From: Dehalococcoidia bacterium
GTDB taxonomy: Bacteria; Chloroflexota; Dehalococcoidia; Lucifugimonadales; Lucifugimonadaceae
DNA length: 5,786 bases
Assembly (NCBI GenBank): GCA_012270805.1
Contig: JAAXHR010000439.1
Span: forward strand, 1-5,786
Reading direction: 5' to 3'
Below, piece by piece: positions 1-5,733 of the stretch. The notes beneath the pieces are model-generated. The model worked only from the letters and a program-made list of their open reading frames with translations. It did no database searches and had not been told where the DNA came from. The position numbers and the translations under genes were made by a program. Each line of letters starts with the position of its first letter. Position 1 is the stretch's first letter.

Positions 1-616
1 ACTCTGCGAAGCCGATGCCGGGGACGCTGGCTATCTCGTCAGCGTTGGGCAAGCTGTGGCGGTCTTCGATCTTGAGGCCTAAGAGCAGTTCGCCCTTGGG
101 GTTGAGAGGCCACGGATCCGCGATTTCGACGTAGTCTCGTGGTGACAAGCCCCAGATTTCAGCCGGTACGCCCTGCCCACCTCCGCCGCGGAGTCCCTCA
201 GGGATGATGTCGCGTGCGAGCGTCTGGAAGGGATATCTACATGCAGCGACGAACCACTTGACGGCTTCAGGATCGCGGGCGTGAGTGTGCAGAAGGCCGT
301 GAACGCCGGTGGTGAGTGCGTGTCGCATCTGCCACGCGTTGTATCGAACTTCTTCTACGGAAATGGCGTTGTGTGGGAGGGTGGTGACTACGGTGGGTGT
401 GAGGTGCCCGCTCGGTGTTGGGCCGCCGGCCTTGAGGCCTCGCATGAAATCGCCTAGGCCGCCGACGTCGAAGTGGCGGTGCTCGAAGTCGATGAGGATC
501 ATGTCGGCCCATGTTTGGGCCATCTCAACTCCAGCGTCGTAGGAGAGTTCAGGGGTGTGGGTTGCGTAGAAGGGTTGTCCCTGCTTCAAAAGGTCGATGC
601 ATTTGTTGATGCCCAT
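1..616 (-). CDS. HpcH/HpaI aldolase/citrate lyase family protein (partial, 3' end outside window)
   Basis: The reading frame is open from an ATG at 616 to the left edge: 205 codons with no stop, so the C-terminal part (usually about 50-60 more residues) is missing. The family is cytoplasmic, TIM-barrel and divalent-metal dependent, and typically cleaves 2-keto-3-deoxy acids to pyruvate plus an aldehyde. Visible landmarks are LIDFEH at residues 41-46, whose D43 and H46 match the Asp/His catalytic dyad of HpaI; GVHGLLHTHARDPEA at 104-118, the strand and helix after the barrel centre; ACRYP at 125-129; and KIED at 182-185, with E184 as the expected metal ligand, followed by the typical PNADEIASVPGI. 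The position that normally carries the substrate-carboxylate Arg reads TVVTTLP (75-81), so that Arg seems absent. A Shine-Dalgarno AAGGAA lies 6 nt upstream (complement of 623-628). It lies downstream of the Ldh2-type gene on the same strand, 236 nt away. The family call is firm; the substrate is unknown and aldolase activity is unproven. Confidence 0.85.
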   Translation of the reverse strand, partial: MGINKCIDLLKQGQPFYATHTPELSYDAGVEMAQTWADMILIDFEHRHFDVGGLGDFMRGLKAGGPTPSGHLTPTVVTTLPHNAISVEEVRYNAWQMRHALTTGVHGLLHTHARDPEAVKWFVAACRYPFQTLARDIIPEGLRGGGGQGVPAEIWGLSPRDYVEIADPWPLNPKGELLLGLKIEDRHSLPNADEIASVPGIGFAE

Positions 617-660
617 TTTTGGTTCCTTGTTGATTGATGGCCTGTGTTTTGAACTAGGAT

Positions 661-689
661 TTTATAGATTCTCGTAAGGATTGTACGGA
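661..689 (-). promoter_or_regulatory. Possible promoter for the aldolase-like gene
   Basis: On the minus strand a TATAAA hexamer (complement of 661-666), continuing as TATAAAAT, is a good -10 match. It would place a transcript start roughly 35-40 nt upstream of the ATG at 616. At a 17-nt spacing the -35 position (684-689) reads TCCGTA, which is poor. If real, the aldolase-like gene has its own promoter downstream of the repeat block and does not depend entirely on read-through from the Ldh2-type gene. Confidence 0.3.
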
Positions 690-708
690 TGGGCGTTTGG
701 TTGGTATG

Positions 709-744
709 CCCCCTCACCCTAACCCTCTCCTACGGCGGGAGAGG
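709..744. repeat. C-rich/G-rich dispersed-type hairpin repeat, copy 1
   Basis: A run beginning CCCCCTCACCCTAACC leads into a stem-loop: CCTCTCC (724-730), a 7-nt loop, then GGAGAGG (738-744). Repeats of this CCCTAACCCTCTCC...GGGAGAGG type are, as I recall, scattered between genes in many environmental bacterial genomes; I could not search for copies. There is no T-run after the stem on either strand, so it is not a canonical terminator. A small separate hairpin GCATG-AAAC-CATGC follows at 763-776. The whole block sits between two genes of the same strand. Confidence 0.6.
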
Positions 745-791
745 AGATGTTGACGTTTGAACGCATGAAACCATGCTTCTCGTTGCGCAAA

Positions 792-820
792 CCCCCTCTT
801 AATCTCTCCCAAAGAGAGGG
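792..820. repeat. C-rich/G-rich hairpin repeat, copy 2 (diverged)
   Basis: This has the same overall plan as the copy about 80 nt to its left: CCCCCTCTTAATCTCTCCC followed by AAAGAGAGGG. The core stem is CTCTC (804-808) with GAGAG (814-818) around a 5-nt loop. It is flanked by TGCGCAA at 784-790 and again at 834-840, so it may form part of a larger degenerate element. The right flank runs into the 3' end of the Ldh2-type gene, whose stop is at 853-855. No coding sequence is supported anywhere in 617-852. Confidence 0.5.
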
Positions 821-852
821 AAAATCATAAGGCTGCGCAAAAGGGGAGAAAT

Positions 853-1929
853 CTATGTGAGCCTCCATGGGATTTCGAGTTCGGCGGTGATGTGGCGGAA
901 CCAGTCGATGACTTCGGGATGGTACGGGATGCCGTGTTCGCGTCTTTCGATCTCTTCTTCGTGTTCTGGTAGTCCGGCGTAAACGACGCGGTCTTGTCCT
1001 GGTGCGGGTTTGCTGTCTTTGAGCGCCCGCATGTATTCGTCCATGTCGGTCTTGAAGTCTTCGATATCGGTGAAGGCTTCGAGGTTGTATGCGATGAAGT
1101 GGTGTGACGCGCCGCGTCTGCGGTTGGGTCCGCCACCATTGCCTCCGAGGATGCCGGATAGGATCTCGATCATGACGGCCATGGAGTAGCCTTTGTGAGC
1201 CCCGAGTTCGCGGGTGCCGCCGGCTGGGAGCATCATGAAGTCTTCAGGGACTTCACTCTCCTCCATTACGGGCGTTCCGTCGGCTTCAGCGACCCAACCT
1301 GGCAGCACTGGAACGCCGATGCGTTTGGCGAGGACGATCTTGTTTCCGGCGACGCTGCTCATGGAGGCGTCGAAGATGAACGGCGGTTCGTCTCTTGTTG
1401 GTGCGGCGATACCGAGAGGGTTCAAGCCTACCAAGCGTTCAGCGCCGTGAACGGGAGCGACGTTGACGCCGCCGGTGGTCATTGCGATGCCAATCATGTC
1501 GCGCTCGAGAGCCATTGCGGCGTGGTAGGCGCAGGCTCCGAAGTGGCGACCGTTAATGGCGGTAATAGTGCCGATGCCGTAGATCTCTGCCCTGTCCATC
1601 GCCATGCGCATGGCCATCGGACCGACCGCTAAGCCGTGACCGCCGTCGCAGTCGAGAGTTGCGGCGGCGGGTAGTTCGCGGATGATTTTCGGCTCGGGAG
1701 TTGGGTTTATGCCACCTTCGCCGAACGACGCGACGTATGAGCGGAGCATGTTAGATACACCATGCGATTCGATGCCTCGGGCATCGGCGTATACGAGGAC
1801 GTCGGCGGATTGGACGGCGTCATCCTCCGGCATTCCCATCTTTCGGAAGATGTCTTCGACAGTTGCGCGCATGTCGTCGATTTCAACATGTACGGCAATG
1901 TCATGTGGGACGTGGAATCGTTCGAGCAA
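853..1929 (-). CDS. Ldh2-type (malate/L-lactate/ureidoglycolate family) NAD(P)-dependent oxidoreductase
   Basis: A 358-residue protein, the normal length for the Ldh2/MDH type-2 family: cytoplasmic enzymes unrelated to classical lactate dehydrogenase that interconvert 2-hydroxyacids and 2-oxoacids (or related imines) with NAD(P)H. Family landmarks occur in order: ADARGIESHGVSN (48-60), GGHGLAVGP (96-104), INGRHFGACAYH (125-136) with H129 at the position of the family's catalytic His, GLNPLGIAAPT (168-178), FDASMSSVAGNKI (186-198), GWVAEADGTP (211-220), LPAGG (234-238), AHKGYSMAVMIEILSG (244-259), and a C-terminal PAPG...EEIERREHGIPY stretch. The start is TTG with GAAAGG 9 nt upstream. A later in-frame ATG at codon 20 (1870-1872) would remove the VEIDDMRATVEDIF helix that aligns with the family N-terminus, so TTG is preferred. 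The gene is divergent from the dehydrogenase array and co-directional with the aldolase-like gene. The fold and family are firm; the substrate (malate, lactate, a sugar acid or other) is not determinable. Confidence 0.92.
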   Translation of the reverse strand: MLERFHVPHDIAVHVEIDDMRATVEDIFRKMGMPEDDAVQSADVLVYADARGIESHGVSNMLRSYVASFGEGGINPTPEPKIIRELPAAATLDCDGGHGLAVGPMAMRMAMDRAEIYGIGTITAINGRHFGACAYHAAMALERDMIGIAMTTGGVNVAPVHGAERLVGLNPLGIAAPTRDEPPFIFDASMSSVAGNKIVLAKRIGVPVLPGWVAEADGTPVMEESEVPEDFMMLPAGGTRELGAHKGYSMAVMIEILSGILGGNGGGPNRRRGASHHFIAYNLEAFTDIEDFKTDMDEYMRALKDSKPAPGQDRVVYAGLPEHEEEIERREHGIPYHPEVIDWFRHITAELEIPWRLT

Positions 1930-1938
1930 TCGGATATA

Positions 1939-1944
1939 CCTTTC
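1939..1944 (-). promoter_or_regulatory. Ribosome binding site supporting the TTG start
   Basis: On the minus strand GAAAGG (complement of 1939-1944) sits 9 nt before TTG at 1929. An in-frame TGA lies a short way upstream and no ATG or GTG occurs between it and the TTG, so TTG is the only good start that keeps the complete family N-terminus. Confidence 0.6.
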
Positions 1945-2072
1945 GTTTAGTGCGCCCGCGATCAGTAGTCATATCACTTGTACCGCACCTCTGTTAGACG
2001 AGTCGAAAGTATACACACACGACATCCAAAAACCGACGTGATGGGTTATATTCGCGTGCAACATGCGGGACG

Positions 2073-2100
2073 CAGTGACGCGTCGTCGCGAGCATCACTG
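2073..2100 (+). promoter_or_regulatory. Leader hairpin directly upstream of dehydrogenase A
   Basis: CAGTGA (2073-2078) pairs exactly with TCACTG (2095-2100), and inside it CGCG (2079-2082) pairs with CGCG (2087-2090) around a TCGT loop, leaving AGCA as a one-sided bulge. The stem ends immediately before the Shine-Dalgarno AGAGG (2101-2105). A competing 5-bp hairpin, GACGC (2069-2073) with GCGTC (2080-2084), overlaps it. This could be an RNA element modulating translation or stability, or a DNA operator. It is inferred from base pairing only. Confidence 0.35.
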
Positions 2101-2111
2101 AGAGGTACGTC

Positions 2112-3227
2112 ATGCCAACCGGAAAAGTCGCCGTTTTTACTGCATCGGGAGTGCCGTATGAAATCGAAGAACTACCGACTCCAGAGGTCGAACCAGGTGG
2201 GATTCTGATCAAGAACACTCACGCAGTGATCTGCGGTTCGGACCTGCACGGCTGGCGAGGCGATGGCGATGGTCCGCAACGTGCGATACGTCGGGTACCG
2301 GGGCATGAGTTCACGGGAGTTGTGCATTCCATTGGCGGGGGTGTCGACAGTGATTCGGTTCGGCGACCGCTGAAAGAGGGCGACCGAGTGGCGTTTCCTT
2401 TCTTCAACCCGTGCAACCGTTGCTACTGGTGCATCAGAGGCGAACACCACTCGTGTCCTCACCGTGGCCGGAGCAACCATCAAGGTTTGGATGCATATCC
2501 GTACTGCGATGGCGGTATGGCGGACTACTACTATCTGCCGCAGGGACATTACGTGTACAAGGTGCCGGACGAGTTGCCTACGGATGCGGTTCCGCCAGTG
2601 AACTGTGCGCTGTCGCAGGTTATGTTCGGTTTGGAACGAGCGAAGATGGATTTCGGGGACACGGTGGTGATCCAAGGTGCTGGTGGACTGGGGATATTCG
2701 CGACGGCGGTTGCTTCAGAGAAGGGTGCGTCGAAGGTGATCGTCATCGATGGCCAGCAGCCGCGATTGGATCTGGCGATGAAGTGCGGTGCGACGGATAC
2801 GGTGTCGATGGCGGATTATCCGACACCAGAGTCGCGTGTAGAGCGGGTCCGGGAGTTGACGCACGGCGTGGGTGCTGACGTGGTCGTGGAGGTTGTTGGC
2901 GTTGCGGCGGCGACGCTTGAGGGTCTGGACATGGTGCGGTTCAACGGCAAATATGTCGATATCGGGAATATCAGCGGTGGGAGCATCGAGTTTCCGGCGC
3001 GGATGATCATCAACAACCAGACGCAGTGGCTGGGGACTACGCACTACAACCCGTGGATCGTTGAAGCGGCATTGCAGTTCTTGGTTCGATCGAAAGATCG
3101 GATGCCGATCGCGAACGTGATTTCGCATAAGTATCCGCTTGAGGAGATCAATGATGCGTTCGAGTTTGCCGAGTGGCACGGACGCGAAGGCGGATCGCCA
3201 GCGAACCGCGTGGCGTTGACGATGTGA
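2112..3227 (+). CDS. Zinc-dependent medium-chain alcohol/polyol dehydrogenase, paralog A
   Basis: A 371-residue cytoplasmic MDR-superfamily enzyme expected to oxidise an alcohol or polyol (or reduce the carbonyl) with NAD. C41-G-S-D-L-H46 matches the HLADH C46...H51 segment, supplying the catalytic zinc Cys plus the S43/H46 proton relay. GHE at 64-66 supplies the second zinc site, and C165 in PVNCALSQ is the likely third ligand. Structural zinc is held by C101, C104, C107 and C115. The Rossmann motif GAGGLG is at 189-194, and D213 at the end of the second strand (VIVIDG) favours NAD over NADP. ATG has AGAGG 6 nt upstream. It is the first gene of a three-gene same-strand array and is about 80% identical to B and about 79% to C by hand count. 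All catalytic residues appear intact. It resembles threonine/sorbitol dehydrogenase-like families, but the substrate is unassigned. Confidence 0.95.
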   Translation: MPTGKVAVFTASGVPYEIEELPTPEVEPGGILIKNTHAVICGSDLHGWRGDGDGPQRAIRRVPGHEFTGVVHSIGGGVDSDSVRRPLKEGDRVAFPFFNPCNRCYWCIRGEHHSCPHRGRSNHQGLDAYPYCDGGMADYYYLPQGHYVYKVPDELPTDAVPPVNCALSQVMFGLERAKMDFGDTVVIQGAGGLGIFATAVASEKGASKVIVIDGQQPRLDLAMKCGATDTVSMADYPTPESRVERVRELTHGVGADVVVEVVGVAAATLEGLDMVRFNGKYVDIGNISGGSIEFPARMIINNQTQWLGTTHYNPWIVEAALQFLVRSKDRMPIANVISHKYPLEEINDAFEFAEWHGREGGSPANRVALTM

Positions 3228-3272
3228 GCGTCTGGGTGTCAATCCGAATTTGATACGAGAGTGGGGTGAGTT

Positions 3273-4382
3273 ATGCCCACTGGCAGAGTCGTCGTTTTCA
3301 CGACTTCGGGAGTAGCTTTCGATATCGTGGAGTTGCCGACGCCTGAACTTGAATCCGGCGGGTTGTTGGTCAAGAACACCCACGCAGTCATCTGCGGCTC
3401 TGACCTGCATGGTTGGCGTGGCGACGGAGATGTTCCGATACCGCCCGTGCGCAGACTGACGGGTCACGAGTTCACCGGTGTCGTGCATTCCTTGGGCAGA
3501 GGTGTCGATACAGATTCGTTGCGACGACCGTTGAAAGAGGGAGATCGGGTAGCGTTTCCGTTCTTCAATCCGTGCAACCGCTGCTACTGGTGCACTCGTG
3601 GCGAACGTCATGCCTGCCGTCATCGTGGTCGGTGGTACACCCTTGAGGAGCATCCGTATTGCGACGCGGGTATGGCGGATTATTACTATCTGCCGCCGGG
3701 TCACTATGTATTCAAGGTTCCTGAGGAGTTGCCGACGGACGCGGTTCCGTCAGTGAACTGCGCGTTGTCGCAGGTTTTGTTCGGCTTGGAACGGGCGAAG
3801 ATGGATTTCGGGGACACGGTGGTTATCCAAGGTGCGGGCGGACTTGGGATTTATGCGACGGCGATTGCGGCGGAGAAAGGCGCGGCGAAGGTAATCGTCA
3901 TCGATGGTCAGCAACCGCGTTTGGACTTAGCGATACGATGTGGTGCGACGGATACTGTCTCGCTCGCGGACTATCCGACACCGGAGTCGAGAGTGGAAAG
4001 GGTCAAGGAGTTGACGCACGGCGTCGGTGCTGATGTCGTGGTGGAGGTGGTTGGTATCGCTGCGGCGACGTTGGAAGGGTTGGACATGGTGCGCGTCAAT
4101 GGGAAGTTCATCGATATTGGGAACATCGGTGGAGGTAGCATCGAGTTTCCAACCGTGAAGGTGATCAGCAACCAGACGCAGTGGTTCGGGACGGTGCACT
4201 ACGACCCATGGATCATCGAAGAGGCGTTGCAGTTTCTAGTGCGGGTTCAGGACCGCATCCCGGTGGCGGACGTTGTTTCGCACAAGTTCCCGCTTGAGCA
4301 GATCAACGAAGCGTTCGAGTTTGCTGAGTGGCACGGACGCGAGGGCGGTACAGCCGCCAGCCGCGTGGCACTCACTATTTAG
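3273..4382 (+). CDS. Zinc-dependent medium-chain alcohol/polyol dehydrogenase, paralog B
   Basis: 369 residues, colinear with paralog A except for a 2-residue deletion in the loop after the structural zinc site. The catalytic set is retained: C41, S43, H46, H65-E66 and C163; structural zinc Cys at 101, 104, 107 and 115; Rossmann GAGGLG at 187-192; NAD-type D211. Differences from A cluster at residues 54-63 (VPIPPVRRLT against GPQRAIRRVP) and 116-128. C115 is followed by R-H-R where A and C have P-H-R. The start lies 45 nt after A's stop, with GGGG 6 nt before the ATG and the same MPTG start as A, which fixes the start. It is probably co-transcribed with A and C. It is an intact, presumably active enzyme; a different substrate or stereo-preference from A is inferred only. 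Confidence 0.95.
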   Translation: MPTGRVVVFTTSGVAFDIVELPTPELESGGLLVKNTHAVICGSDLHGWRGDGDVPIPPVRRLTGHEFTGVVHSLGRGVDTDSLRRPLKEGDRVAFPFFNPCNRCYWCTRGERHACRHRGRWYTLEEHPYCDAGMADYYYLPPGHYVFKVPEELPTDAVPSVNCALSQVLFGLERAKMDFGDTVVIQGAGGLGIYATAIAAEKGAAKVIVIDGQQPRLDLAIRCGATDTVSLADYPTPESRVERVKELTHGVGADVVVEVVGIAAATLEGLDMVRVNGKFIDIGNIGGGSIEFPTVKVISNQTQWFGTVHYDPWIIEEALQFLVRVQDRIPVADVVSHKFPLEQINEAFEFAEWHGREGGTAASRVALTI

Positions 4383-4386
4383 CGAA

Positions 4387-4391
4387 AGAGG
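4387..4391 (+). promoter_or_regulatory. Ribosome binding site deciding the paralog C start
   Basis: AGAGG at 4387-4391 precedes two adjacent ATG codons, at 4395 and 4398. It is 3 nt from the first and 6 nt from the second. The other two paralogs use a 6-nt spacing and begin M-P-T-G, so the second ATG (M-P-V-G) is the better start. Confidence 0.6.
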
Positions 4392-4397
4392 TAAATG

Positions 4398-5498
4398 ATG
4401 CCTGTCGGGAAAGTGACGATATTCGATGTTCCGGGAGTGCCGTTCGAGATTGACGAACTGCCGACGCCAGAAGTTGAGCCGGGCGCGTTGCTGATCAAGA
4501 ACACGCACGCAGTGATCTGTGGTTCAGATCTGCACATCTGGCGTGGCGACATGTCGACGCATTCGAACCGCATTGTCGGTCACGAGTTCACGGGCGTGGT
4601 TCACTCTCTCGGCAAGGGTATAGAGACGGACTCGATGCGGCGGCCGCTCAAAGAGGGCGACCGAGTCGCGTTTCCGTTCTTTAATCCGTGCAACCGTTGT
4701 TACTGGTGCATCCGGGGCGAGTTTCATGCATGTCCGCATCGTTCGAGGCGTAAGGATCTGGATTCGTATCCGTTTTGCGATGGTGGTTATGCGGACTACT
4801 ACTATCTCCCGCCAGGGCACTACGCGTTCAAAGTTCCGGACGAGTTACCGAGTGACGCTGTTCCGCCCGTCAACTGTGCCCTATCGCAGGTGCTATTCGG
4901 TCTAGAGCGAGCGAAGATGGATTTTGGCGACCGTGTCGTGATCCAAGGCGCTGGTGGTCTTGGTATCTACGCGACGGCGGTGGCGGCGGACAAAGGCGCG
5001 TCGAAGGTGATCGTCATTGATGGTCAGCAGCCGCGCCTGGATCTGGCGATGAAGTGCGGTGCTACCGATACGATTTCGCTGGTTGAATATCCGACTCCGG
5101 AGGCACGTGTCGAGCGCGTGATGGAGCTCACCGATGGGATCGGTGCTGACGTAGTGGTCGAGGTCGTTGGGATTGCCGCCGCGGCGTTGGAAGGATTGGA
5201 CATGGTGCGCACGAACGGCAAGTACATCGACATCGGCAATATCGGCGAGGGCACGATCACGATACCGGCGGCAAAAGTCATCGGCGCACAGACACAGTGG
5301 CTGGGTACGACGCATTACGATCCGTGGATCATTGAGGCGGCGTTGCAGTTCCTGGTGCGTGTGCAGGACGATATCCCTATTGCGGACGTGATTTCACACA
5401 AGTATCCACTGGAGCAGATCAACGAGGCGTTCGAGTTCGCCGAGTGGCAAGGGCGCGAAGGCGGGACGACAGCGAATCGTGTTGCGCTGACGATGTAG
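4398..5498 (+). CDS. Zinc-dependent medium-chain alcohol/polyol dehydrogenase, paralog C
   Basis: 366 residues from the preferred ATG (367 from the ATG one codon earlier). It shares the fold and catalytic set of A and B: C41, S43, H46, H62-E63 and C160; structural zinc C98, C101, C104 and C112; GAGGLG at 184-189; NAD-type D208. It is the most altered around the pocket. Residue 47 is Ile instead of Gly, the segment after WRGD (MSTHSNRIV) is 3 residues shorter than in A, and the loop after the structural zinc is 2 residues shorter. Later changes include GEGTITIP in place of GGSIEFP. The gap after B is only 15 nt, which indicates one transcript. The stop codon TAG (5496-5498) lies inside the left arm of the terminal palindrome, so the 3' end of the mRNA would be highly structured if that palindrome is real. 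Confidence 0.95.
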   Translation: MPVGKVTIFDVPGVPFEIDELPTPEVEPGALLIKNTHAVICGSDLHIWRGDMSTHSNRIVGHEFTGVVHSLGKGIETDSMRRPLKEGDRVAFPFFNPCNRCYWCIRGEFHACPHRSRRKDLDSYPFCDGGYADYYYLPPGHYAFKVPDELPSDAVPPVNCALSQVLFGLERAKMDFGDRVVIQGAGGLGIYATAVAADKGASKVIVIDGQQPRLDLAMKCGATDTISLVEYPTPEARVERVMELTDGIGADVVVEVVGIAAAALEGLDMVRTNGKYIDIGNIGEGTITIPAAKVIGAQTQWLGTTHYDPWIIEAALQFLVRVQDDIPIADVISHKYPLEQINEAFEFAEWQGREGGTTANRVALTM

Positions 5499-5547
5499 TG
5501 ATTCATTGCGAAGGTAGTCCGCGTGTCGTTCACGGCGTAGCCCATTT

Positions 5548-5638
5548 GTCATTCCGAGCGTAGCCGAAGGATCTTATCGTCAGGCACTGCAGGCCGAGCC
5601 TCAGATTCTTCACTCCGCTTCGCTTCGTTCAGAATGAC
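5548..5638 (+). repeat. MITE-like dispersed repeat with imperfect terminal inverted repeats, left copy
   Basis: This 91-bp unit begins GTCATTCCGAGCGTAGC and ends TTCGTTCAGAATGAC, so its own ends are inverted (GTCATTC/GAATGAC), and the homology continues imperfectly through GAGCGTAGCCGAAG against GAACGAAGCGAAG to the GATCT/AGATT positions. The centre contains CTGCAG and further short dyads, so one copy alone can fold. Short elements of the form GTCATTCTGAACGAAGCG...GAATCT are, from memory, common between genes in several environmental bacterial groups. No transposase is present; any mobility would need a helper enzyme. Confidence 0.6.
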
Positions 5639-5644
5639 AACCAT

Positions 5645-5733
5645 GTCATTCTGAACGAAGCGAAGCGGAGTGAAGAATCTGAGGCTCGGCCTGCAGTGCC
5701 TGACGATAAGATCCTTCGGCTACGCTCGGAATC
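5645..5733 (-). repeat. MITE-like dispersed repeat, right copy (inverted, 2-nt deletion)
   Basis: An inverted copy of the unit at 5548-5638, 89 nt long, because the terminal GAATGAC is reduced to GAATC by loss of GA. Otherwise it is identical. The flanking sequence outside the unit (5734-5786) is also the reverse complement of the left flank (5495-5547). The two copies therefore did not arise simply by two insertions at neighbouring sites; the whole segment is mirrored. Confidence 0.6.

Larger units (their letters stand above)
1930..2111. promoter_or_regulatory. Divergent intergenic control region
   Basis: These 182 nt separate the divergent Ldh2-type and dehydrogenase A starts and must hold promoters for both directions. 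For the leftward gene, TATACT (complement of 2008-2013) is a good -10 match but has no convincing -35 partner. For the rightward array, TATACA (2010-2015) and TATATT (2047-2052) are candidate -10 boxes, also with poor -35 partners. An imperfect 14-bp dyad TTAGAC-GA-GTCGAA at 1994-2007 abuts the GTATAC palindrome (2009-2014) and is placed where a repressor or activator could affect both directions. No riboswitch or RNA gene is recognisable. Confidence 0.4.

Noticed and set aside
267..512. Short frames on both strands between 267 and 542
   Set aside because: They lie within the aldolase-like reading frame, which is open from 616 to the left edge and carries clear family motifs; the short frames are low-complexity shadows.
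1195..1632. A 145-codon plus-strand open frame opposite the Ldh2-type gene
   Set aside because: It overlaps a complete family-length gene with all its motifs, and its own translation shows no domain.
2715..3704. A 329-codon open frame on the minus strand spanning the A/B junction
   Set aside because: It is antisense to two well-supported dehydrogenases, its translation is rich in Arg and His with no recognisable domain, and it is explained by GC-biased codon use on the opposite strand.
2816..5281. Similar short minus-strand frames inside each dehydrogenase (2816-3016, 3971-4171, 5024-5281) whose translations resemble each other
   Set aside because: The resemblance follows automatically from the homology of the three sense genes. 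They show no start-site signals or independent conservation.
5640..5660. The terminal palindrome as a rho-independent terminator
   Set aside because: There is no U-tract after the stem and the stem is far longer than a normal terminator. It may still stall or destabilise transcripts, but the standard signature is absent.
5548..5733. A CRISPR array or two tandem insertion-sequence copies
   Set aside because: There are only two units, in inverted orientation, with mirrored flanks and no spacers, transposase or target-site duplications.
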